In this document: piece by piece, positions 35,290 through 41,310 of the stretch
Layout of the letters: every line of letters begins with the position of its first letter
Position numbering within the stretch: the first letter of the stretch is position 1
Assembly: GCA_022796855.1 (NCBI GenBank)
Contig: JAAWJM010000005.1
Span: 1-41,310, forward strand
DNA length: 41,310 bases
Direction: 5' to 3'
DNA from: Clostridia bacterium
GTDB lineage: Bacteria; Bacillota; Clostridia; TANB77; CAG-508
Position numbers and translations under genes: made by a program
The notes under the pieces: model-generated
Databases searched by the model: none
What the model was told of the DNA's origin: nothing
What the model saw: the letters and a program-made list of their open reading frames with translations, nothing else

Positions 35290-36057
35290 GTGATGGTATT
35301 GCAAATAGAAATAAAAGGATATAAAATCAATTATGAGGTAGAAGGGCAAGGTAAAAATGTAGTTATTTTACATGGTTGGCTTGCTAATTTAGAAACGATG
35401 AAACCAATTGCGAATCATTTAAAAAAGCATTTTAAAGTTTATAATGTTGATGTAATTGGTTTTGGAAAGAGTGATATGCCAAAACAACCACTATATACAA
35501 ACGACTTTGGAGATTTTTTACACGATTTTTTAAGTGCCCTAGAGATAGAAAAACCGATATTAATAGGACATTCTAATGGCGGAAGAGCTATCATTAATTT
35601 TGCTGGACGACAATTGGGCAACATTCATAAAATTGTATTAATTGATGCTGCAGGAATAAAACCTAAAAGAAAACTAAGCTATTATATAAAGGTATATATG
35701 TTTAAAATGTTGAAAAAACTATTACCAAATACAAAAAAGACACAAAAGTTGCGAGAAAAAGTATTAGGAAAATTTGGTTCAACAGATTATAAAAATTCTC
35801 CAGAAATTCTACGAAAGACAATGACTAATATTGTAAATGAAGATGTGAAAGATATTTTGCCTCATATTCAAGCGCCAACATTGCTTATTTGGGGAACAGA
35901 GGATACCGCTACACCAATTGGTGATGCAAAAATAATGGAAAAACTAATTCCAAATGCAGGGTTAGTAACATACCAAGGAGCAGGACACTTTTCCTATTTA
36001 GACAGATTACCAAATTTCTTAAGAGTGTTAGATGAATTTTTTAAAAATGATTATTAA
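35290..36057 (+). CDS. Alpha/beta-fold hydrolase
   Basis: 255 residues with the complete fold signature: the oxyanion loop VILHGWLANLE, the nucleophile elbow GHSNGGRA (Ser), the acid in LLIWGTEDTATP and the His in GAGHFSYLD. The substrate is unknown. GTG 35290 or ATG 35293 could start it; the ribosome site is weak. It ends 13 bases before the MurF-like gene, so the cell-wall cluster is one operon. Its steady partnership with MurF and Ddl is the main hint of a peptidoglycan-related role. Confidence 0.88.
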   Translation: MMVLQIEIKGYKINYEVEGQGKNVVILHGWLANLETMKPIANHLKKHFKVYNVDVIGFGKSDMPKQPLYTNDFGDFLHDFLSALEIEKPILIGHSNGGRAIINFAGRQLGNIHKIVLIDAAGIKPKRKLSYYIKVYMFKMLKKLLPNTKKTQKLREKVLGKFGSTDYKNSPEILRKTMTNIVNEDVKDILPHIQAPTLLIWGTEDTATPIGDAKIMEKLIPNAGLVTYQGAGHFSYLDRLPNFLRVLDEFFKNDY

Positions 36058-36070
36058 GTTAGGGGGAAAT

Positions 36071-37648
36071 ATGTTACAATATGCTATCATAAATATATTA
36101 TGGATAACAGCAGGTATTTACTTAAGTAGAAAATTAAGAAATGGATTTCACATTTTACAATTAGAACATTACAAAACAAAACCCTATCGACAATGGAGAA
36201 AAGAGCATTTAAAGAAAGTATGGAATCCAAAAGAATTACTAGTAATCTTACCAATTTTAATTACGTGTTTCTATTTTGAATTGGGAATCATAATAGAAAT
36301 TATTTTCTTTATCTTACTCAATGTTTTATACAAAACAGAAAAAGAAAAAAAGCCTTTTGTAGTAACAAATCGTATTAAAAGAATGTATATAACAAATACT
36401 ATTTTTATAGCAATAACATGGTCTATCGTAAATATATTACTAAAAAACCAATTAGTAGTACAAATTACTAATTTAGTTTATATTAGTTATATACTAGTGA
36501 GTTATTATGTAGTAGTTTTACTAAACATAGTAAATCAGCCAATTGAAAAAGCAATACAAACAAAATTCTATAAACAAGCCAAAAAGAAATTGCAAAACCA
36601 AAGCAATTTAAAAGTAATTGGAATAACAGGAAGTTATGGAAAAACAAGTACGAAATATATTGTATCGACAATATTAGAACAAAAATATAATGTACTTATG
36701 ACACCAGAAAGCTATAATACTACTATGGGAGTAGTAAGAACAATTAACGAAAAATTAAAAATAGAACACCAGATTTTTGTTTGTGAAATGGGGGCAAGAA
36801 ACATTGGAGATATTCAACAGATATGTGACTTAGTAAAACCACAATACGGAATACTAACCTCGATAGGACCACAACACTTAGATACGTTTCAAACCATTGA
36901 AAATGTAAAAAGAACAAAAATGGAATTAATCAATTCACTTCCAGAGCAAGGGATTGCCTTTATCAATGAAGAAGACGAAAACATTCAAACCATAACAATA
37001 AGTAACAAGCATATAAAATATGGACTAAACAAATCTACATGTGATTATTATGCGAATAACATTGAAATTACCGAAAATGGATGTACATTTGATGTTCACA
37101 CCAAAGATGAACATACTATTTTTGTAAAAACGAAACTATTAGGTAGTAATAATCTTCTTAATATTGTAGGAGCAATTTGTGTAGCAAAGGAAATGGGCTT
37201 AACAGATGAAGAAATTAAGCAAGGTGTACGCCTATTAAAACCAATTCCACATCGATTAGAATTAATTCGTGGAGCAAATGGACTGATTATGATTGATGAT
37301 GCTTTTAATTCTAATATAAAAGGGTCAAAATCGGCCTTAGAAGTATTAGCAAGTTTTAATAACCATAAGAAAATAATAGTTACCCCAGGAATGGTAGAAT
37401 TAGGAGAAAAACAATATGAATATAACAAGCAATTTGGAGAACAAATAGCCGAGTGTGCAGATTATAGTATTCTAGTAGGAGAAAAGCAAGCAAAACCGAT
37501 CTATGATGGGCTAAAAGCAAAAAAATATCCAGAAGAGAAAATTTATATTGCAAAAAATTTAGAAGAAGCAATTCAAAAGATGAACCAAGAAATTACGAAA
37601 GATACCGTTGTTTTATTAGAAAATGATTTACCAGATAATTATTTATAG
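36071..37648 (+). CDS. MurF-like Mur ligase with N-terminal membrane domain
   Basis: 525 residues. Residues 1-165 contain about five hydrophobic helices (YAIINILWITAGIYL; VYISYILVSYYVVVLL). Residues 180-525 are a Mur ligase: the ATP loop IGITGSYGKTSTKYIV, CEMGARNIGDI, TSIGPQHLDTF, GSNNLLNIVGAICVAKEM, IPHRLELI and IDDAFNSN. These fit the MurF class, which joins D-Ala-D-Ala to the UDP-MurNAc tripeptide. Canonical MurF is cytosolic, so the membrane part is atypical. ATG 36071 after AGGGGG. It lies upstream of ddl, which would make its dipeptide substrate. Confidence 0.85.
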   Translation: MLQYAIINILWITAGIYLSRKLRNGFHILQLEHYKTKPYRQWRKEHLKKVWNPKELLVILPILITCFYFELGIIIEIIFFILLNVLYKTEKEKKPFVVTNRIKRMYITNTIFIAITWSIVNILLKNQLVVQITNLVYISYILVSYYVVVLLNIVNQPIEKAIQTKFYKQAKKKLQNQSNLKVIGITGSYGKTSTKYIVSTILEQKYNVLMTPESYNTTMGVVRTINEKLKIEHQIFVCEMGARNIGDIQQICDLVKPQYGILTSIGPQHLDTFQTIENVKRTKMELINSLPEQGIAFINEEDENIQTITISNKHIKYGLNKSTCDYYANNIEITENGCTFDVHTKDEHTIFVKTKLLGSNNLLNIVGAICVAKEMGLTDEEIKQGVRLLKPIPHRLELIRGANGLIMIDDAFNSNIKGSKSALEVLASFNNHKKIIVTPGMVELGEKQYEYNKQFGEQIAECADYSILVGEKQAKPIYDGLKAKKYPEEKIYIAKNLEEAIQKMNQEITKDTVVLLENDLPDNYL

Positions 37649-37661
37649 AAAGGGTGAAAAT

Positions 37662-38849
37662 ATGAAAACAAAATTAGGACTTATCTTTGGAGGAAGAAGT
37701 GTAGAGCATGAGGTGTCAATCATTACTGCTATTGAAACGATTAGCCATATGGATAAAGAAAAATATGAGCTGATTCCAATCTATATTAGTAAGCAAGGTT
37801 TAATGTATACAGGAGAAGTATTGTTTGATTTAGAAGCATATAAAAATATGGATGAATTAATGAAAAAAGTAGTACAAATTAACTTAATTAATGATGGTGC
37901 AAAAGTTAATATAATTCGTTATCCTGCCAAAAAATTTGGAGATAATATCATAAACCAAATTGATGTAGCATTTCCTGTTATGCATGGAACAAATGGAGAA
38001 GACGGAACAATTGCTGGATATTTAGAATTATTGAATGTTCCATACATTGGTTGTGACATTTTATCAGCGAGTATTGGAATGGATAAAATTATGATGAGAA
38101 AAGTATTAAAAGAATCGAACTTACCATGTTTAGATTATGTAGCTTTTTATAGCATGGACTATATTCGAAATGAAGAAAAATATCTTCAACAAATTAATGA
38201 AAATTTAACATATCCAGTGATTGTAAAAGCAGGAAATCTTGGTTCTAGTGTAGGAATTAAAAAAGCAAATACAAAAGAAGAAATTACCGAAGCAATTGAA
38301 TTTGCAATGCAATTTTCTGATCGAATTATGGTAGAAAATGCAATTGTTAATCTAAAAGAAATCAATTGCTCTGTAATAGGAGACATGACAGATGCTGAAA
38401 GCTCAGAATGTGAAGAACCAATTTCAAGTGATGAAATATTAAGCTATACCGATAAGTATCTAGGAGGTTCTAAAACAGAAGGGATGGCAGCATCAGATAA
38501 AAAATTACCAGCAGATATTCCAAGTGATACAAGACAACAAATAAGAACATTAGCGGTAGAAACTTTCAAAACATTAGGGTGTAGTGGAGTTGCAAGAGTA
38601 GATTTTCTTTTAGATGAAGATACCAATGAGATTTACATTAATGAAATTAATACAATACCAGGAGCATTATCCTATTACCTATGGGAAGCAACCAATAAAC
38701 CATTTAGCAAAGAAATTGATGAACTAGTAGAACTTGCCTATAAGAGACAAAGACAAAGAGAAAAAAGAGTGTATTCGTATGACCAAAATATATTAGCTCT
38801 TGTTTCAAATGGCAAGTTTAAGGGAAGTAAAGGTGCAAAATGCAAATAG
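37662..38849 (+). CDS. ddl: D-alanine--D-alanine ligase
   Basis: 395 residues with ATP-grasp motifs: LGLIFGGRSVEHEVSIITAI at the start, VMHGTNGEDGTIAGYLELL, IGCDILSASIGMDKIMMRKV, VIVKAGNLGSSVGIKKA and YINEINTIPGALSYY. Ligates two D-Ala molecules for peptidoglycan. The central loop (YTDKYLGGSKTEGMAASDKK) is somewhat long, so D-Ala-D-Ser specificity cannot be excluded. ATG 37662 after AGGGTG. Overlaps the next gene by 10 bases. Confidence 0.93.
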   Translation: MKTKLGLIFGGRSVEHEVSIITAIETISHMDKEKYELIPIYISKQGLMYTGEVLFDLEAYKNMDELMKKVVQINLINDGAKVNIIRYPAKKFGDNIINQIDVAFPVMHGTNGEDGTIAGYLELLNVPYIGCDILSASIGMDKIMMRKVLKESNLPCLDYVAFYSMDYIRNEEKYLQQINENLTYPVIVKAGNLGSSVGIKKANTKEEITEAIEFAMQFSDRIMVENAIVNLKEINCSVIGDMTDAESSECEEPISSDEILSYTDKYLGGSKTEGMAASDKKLPADIPSDTRQQIRTLAVETFKTLGCSGVARVDFLLDEDTNEIYINEINTIPGALSYYLWEATNKPFSKEIDELVELAYKRQRQREKRVYSYDQNILALVSNGKFKGSKGAKCK

Positions 38850-39217
38850 AACTTTGTACAAAACAAATCTATGAGAAGCATAATGAGAAGCAAAAACAGA
38901 CATATCAGGGGCATTTGAAAAATGCCCCTAAAGGTAGTATTTTAGAGTTTGGAAATGAAAAAGAAAATTATCAAATGACTATCTTAGAAAACAAAATCAT
39001 ATTAAAGAAACCAAACCAAACCATCATATTTGAAAAAGAAAAAACAACAAATTCTACTCTACAAACTCCCTATGGAAGTATCAATATGAAAATTACAACG
39101 AACCTTATGGAAATAGAAAAGTGTGACCACCAAGTAAAAAGAATATTACTCGATTATCAAATTGAATTAGAAAACCAAAAACCATACCAAAACCAAATTG
39201 AAATAAATATTAGATAA
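38840..39217 (+). CDS. DUF1934 (YwiB-like, calycin-fold) protein
   Basis: 125 residues starting inside the ddl end (ATG 38840). The beta-rich pattern YQGHLKNAPKGSILEFGNEK, LQTPYGSINMKITTNL and ILLDYQIELENQ fits DUF1934, often beside cell-envelope or argS/ddl genes in Bacillota. Function unknown. The 10-base overlap indicates translational coupling. Confidence 0.8.
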   Translation: MQIELCTKQIYEKHNEKQKQTYQGHLKNAPKGSILEFGNEKENYQMTILENKIILKKPNQTIIFEKEKTTNSTLQTPYGSINMKITTNLMEIEKCDHQVKRILLDYQIELENQKPYQNQIEINIR

Positions 39218-39251
39218 GACTAACTTCAAATAAAAGCTAGTCTTATTTTTT
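39214..39251 (+). terminator. Terminator of the cell-wall operon
   Basis: ATAAGACTA/TAGTCTTAT 9-bp stem with a 15-nt loop, then a T-run; overlaps the DUF1934 stop. Confidence 0.75.
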
Positions 39252-39301
39252 GTGTGTATTGATTACAATAGCAAATTATTCCATAAAAATGGTAAAAATA
39301 C

Positions 39302-39330
39302 TTGACATATTATATTTATTTATATAAACT
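39302..39330 (+). promoter_or_regulatory. Promoter of the prepilin-like gene
   Basis: Perfect TTGACA (39302-39307), a 17-base spacer and TAAACT (39325-39330), 61 bases before the ATG. Confidence 0.6.
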
Positions 39331-39391
39331 GATGTCATAAATAGAACAAAAGAGTAAACACTAAGAAAAAAGAGAAAGGAGAACAAAAGAA

Positions 39392-40351
39392 ATGAATAAC
39401 GAGAATAAAGGTATAACATTAGTTGCTTTAGTGATTACCATCATAGTTTTGTTAATTTTAGCAGGTATAACGATTAGTATGACAATAGGACAAAAAGGGA
39501 TTTTGCAAAAAGCACAAGAGGCGGGTAAGAACTATACGAATGCTACTAATTATGAACATGAGAAATTGTCAGATATTTCAGAAGAAGTAAATAATATTAT
39601 AGATTCTTTAACTCCGAAGGTACCACAAATATCAGAAGAAGTAAAAGCTTTACAAGTAGGACAATATGTGCAATATGATACTGGAATAGAGGAAGTAGGA
39701 AATATAATTTGTAGAGTACTTTATCCAGTAAGTTCGGAATACGGATTACAGATTATATCAGATAAATGTGTAGAGAATGTAACTTTCGGTGGAAAAAGCT
39801 GGAAAGAGGGAAAAGAAAGTTATAATGGAGCAATTGAGCAACTAAATGAAGCAACAAAAAAATATGTAAATCCAGATTATGCTTATGATGGAAGATGTGT
39901 TGGGAGTATACCAACAGTAAAGAATGGAATGTTTGTAGATAAAGATAAATTTAAGGATAGTGAGGGAAATACTCCAAATACTGTCTTTATACTAGATTCA
40001 TGGCCAATACCAAGTAGTTTTGGAGGAACACGTGATACAGGATGTTATGATTCAGATGAAAATTATGTACAAGATTTGGATGCTTTAGGAACAAGCATGT
40101 CTAATATTAGTATGAATTATTGGTTAGCCTCTCGTGTTATGGTACATGATAAAACAGGAATGAATTTCTGTGTTCGTTTTATGGGATCTAGTTTATCGAA
40201 CAATCTGATGTGTCGAGTGGGTTCAGTGGCAGCAATTGGTATTTCGACATATACTAGAGGGCTTCGACCTTGTATTTCGTTAAAGTCTTATGATATAAAA
40301 ATAGTAGAAGGAGATGGGACATTGAGTAACCCATATGTAATTGGAAAATAG
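39392..40351 (+). CDS. Prepilin-type surface protein with DUF6273-like C-terminus
   Basis: 319 residues. The N-terminus NKGITLVALVITIIVLLILA is a prepilin-like leader plus hydrophobic helix (cleavage after Gly 8), but residue +5 is Ala rather than the usual Glu. A short coiled region follows, then a 240-residue domain with WPIPSSFGGTRDTGC, MNYWLASRVMVHDKTG, GLRPCISLKSYDIKIVEG and a final SNPYVIG. The YWLxS...GxRPxxxL pattern is that of DUF6273-like domains, abundant in gut Clostridia. Probably exported; role unknown. AAAGGAG at the start. Confidence 0.75.
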   Translation: MNNENKGITLVALVITIIVLLILAGITISMTIGQKGILQKAQEAGKNYTNATNYEHEKLSDISEEVNNIIDSLTPKVPQISEEVKALQVGQYVQYDTGIEEVGNIICRVLYPVSSEYGLQIISDKCVENVTFGGKSWKEGKESYNGAIEQLNEATKKYVNPDYAYDGRCVGSIPTVKNGMFVDKDKFKDSEGNTPNTVFILDSWPIPSSFGGTRDTGCYDSDENYVQDLDALGTSMSNISMNYWLASRVMVHDKTGMNFCVRFMGSSLSNNLMCRVGSVAAIGISTYTRGLRPCISLKSYDIKIVEGDGTLSNPYVIGK

Positions 40352-40355
40352 AAAA

Positions 40356-40390
40356 AGCAGGGATTGATGGATTTTCAATCTCTGCTCTTT
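40356..40390. terminator. Convergent terminator
   Basis: AGCAGGGATTGA/TCAATCTCTGCT 12-bp stem (one G-U pair) with a 7-nt loop, then CTTTT; A-run on the other side. Confidence 0.8.
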
Positions 40391-40396
40391 TGTGCT

Positions 40397-40618
40397 TTAC
40401 AATGTAGCAAGAACTGCTTCAATCATAAAGTACAAATGTACGTCTTCAATGCCTTTCGTGTCGAAGGGGCGATAAAAATCATGGTTGTCCTCCTCTTTTT
40501 CTTCTTTTATTTCATTTATATAAGGAGCAATTTCGACAACATGTTTTGTATCACATAGTTCTTTTGTGGTGGCAAGAATCCGTTCTTCTAATTGGAATAA
40601 CCATTGGTCATTAAGCAT
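40397..40618 (-). CDS. Small unknown acidic protein
   Basis: 73 residues (MLNDQWLFQLEERILATTKE ... FYRPFDTKGIEDVHLYFMIE). The start at 40618 has AAGGAGGGT at ideal spacing, and a good promoter lies upstream, so it is likely real. Rich in Glu/Asp, no membrane segment, no family recognised. Confidence 0.65.
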   Translation of the reverse strand: MLNDQWLFQLEERILATTKELCDTKHVVEIAPYINEIKEEKEEDNHDFYRPFDTKGIEDVHLYFMIEAVLATL

Positions 40619-40666
40619 AGTGACCCTCCTTTGTAAAATGTCTGCCTTTATTGGTTACATAACATA

Positions 40667-40695
40667 ATTATAGCATGATTTACGTAAAATAACAA
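40667..40695 (-). promoter_or_regulatory. Promoter of the small acidic protein gene
   Basis: Minus strand: TTGTTA (40695-40690), a 17-base spacer and TATAAT (40672-40667). Confidence 0.65.
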
Positions 40696-40720
40696 GTGCG
40701 ATTTTTTTAGTCAAATCCTA

Positions 40721-40749
40721 TTGAAATATTACTACAATACTGATATAAT
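40721..40749 (+). promoter_or_regulatory. Promoter of the DnaJ-family gene
   Basis: TTGAAA (40721-40726), a 17-base spacer and TATAAT (40744-40749), 31 bases before the ATG. No CIRCE element is visible. Confidence 0.7.
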
Positions 40750-40780
40750 AAACCTACCATTTGCGTGGGAGGATGTTGAA

Positions 40781-41310
40781 ATGATTTTTAAAGATTATTA
40801 TAAGATATTAGGAATAGAAAATAATAAGGTAAATGTGGATGAAATTAAGCAGGCCTATCGTGAACAGGCTAAAAAATATCATCCAGATGTCAATGTAGGA
40901 GACCGTATTTCAGAAGAGAGATTTAAAGATATTAACGAAGCTTATCGTGTATTATCGAATCATACCTCAAGAAGGAAATATGACCGTATGTGGACAAGCC
41001 GTATTGGAAACAAAAGAAAAAAACAAGCATATGAAGAAAGTAAACGTGAGAAAAACGATGTATTTAGCGACTTTTTTCATATGTTTTTTGGTAGTGAGGA
41101 AGAAAGAAAAGAAACTACCAAAAAGAGTAGAAAAAATCCTCCAGTAAAAGGAGAAAATGTGGAAACTGCGATTTCGATTTCGGTAGAAGAGGCATTTTAT
41201 GGGTTAAACAAAAAAATATCTTTACGTACAGTAGACGGAAACATGAAAACCTTTGACATTAAAGTACCAGCAGGAATTCGAAACAATGAAAAAATTCGTC
41301 TAATCGGACA
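40781..41310 (+). CDS. DnaJ-family co-chaperone, partial
   Basis: 176 codons to the window edge. J-domain with FKDYYKILGIENNK, AYREQAKKYHPDVNVG (HPD) and FKDINEAYRVLSN; then a charged linker with FSDFFHMFFGSEEE. It passes directly to the substrate-binding domain ISVEEAFYGLNKKISLR and IKVPAGIRNNEKIRLIG. No CxxCxGxG zinc repeats precede that domain, so it is a CbpA-like type II protein rather than canonical DnaJ. GTGGGAGGA ribosome site. Confidence 0.9.
   Translation, partial: MIFKDYYKILGIENNKVNVDEIKQAYREQAKKYHPDVNVGDRISEERFKDINEAYRVLSNHTSRRKYDRMWTSRIGNKRKKQAYEESKREKNDVFSDFFHMFFGSEEERKETTKKSRKNPPVKGENVETAISISVEEAFYGLNKKISLRTVDGNMKTFDIKVPAGIRNNEKIRLIG

Overview
The window comes from an AT-rich, low-GC, endospore-forming Bacillota bacterium, most likely an uncultured Clostridia lineage. 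The evidence is the spore genes (sleB, ypeB, an alpha/beta-type SASP), the ffs-dnaX-ybaB-recR block, strong AGGAGG-type ribosome sites, sigma-A promoters with 17-bp spacers, and a KGITLVALVITI-type prepilin leader. I cannot name the taxon from the sequence alone.

Layout: a partial D-Ala-D-Ala carboxypeptidase and a hicAB toxin-antitoxin pair (1-1420, minus strand); a pyrimidine operon pyrC-pyrF-nudix-pyrK-pyrD (1601-6221); a PD-(D/E)XK Rpn-type protein with a GIEQ repeat tail (minus); purine genes purA, purM, purL, purB (7686-15515); an acyl-CoA synthetase; tRNA-Cys and tRNA-Gly (minus); a 1479-residue thioester/isopeptide-type surface adhesin; a membrane glycosyltransferase (minus); a membrane-anchored Ig-like protein, a CmpB-type membrane protein and a GGDEF protein; SRP RNA with dnaX-ybaB-recR; a small accessory patch with two tandem paralogues; a diacylglycerol glucosyltransferase (minus); sleB-ypeB and SASP; yqeK; alpha/beta hydrolase-MurF-like-Ddl-DUF1934; a pilin-like protein; a small unknown gene; and the start of a DnaJ-family gene. 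Two families of short palindromic intergenic repeats are scattered through the window. One copy lies in frame inside purL.

The most striking observation is a uniform set of eight apparent +1 frameshifts in seven otherwise intact, mostly housekeeping genes (pyrF, pyrK, pyrD twice, purA, purB, the ugtP-like gene and sleB). In every case one extra C lies exactly at a codon boundary, makes an in-frame CGG codon, and is followed in the +1 frame by a glycine codon (GGA seven times, GGT once). Skipping the C restores the full-length protein, and in seven of the eight cases a glycine that is conserved in the family. The one minus-strand gene shows the same pattern on its own sense strand. In roughly 12,000 codons of the genes I accept, I found no other in-frame CGG in the confidently core genes. 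The exceptions are one at the very edge of the carboxypeptidase and three in the accessory paralogue pair. This fits a genome in which CGG is unassigned or very poorly decoded and CGG-N acts as a +1 recoding (or four-base glycine) signal. A systematic sequencing artefact is the main alternative and can be tested with reads and relatives.
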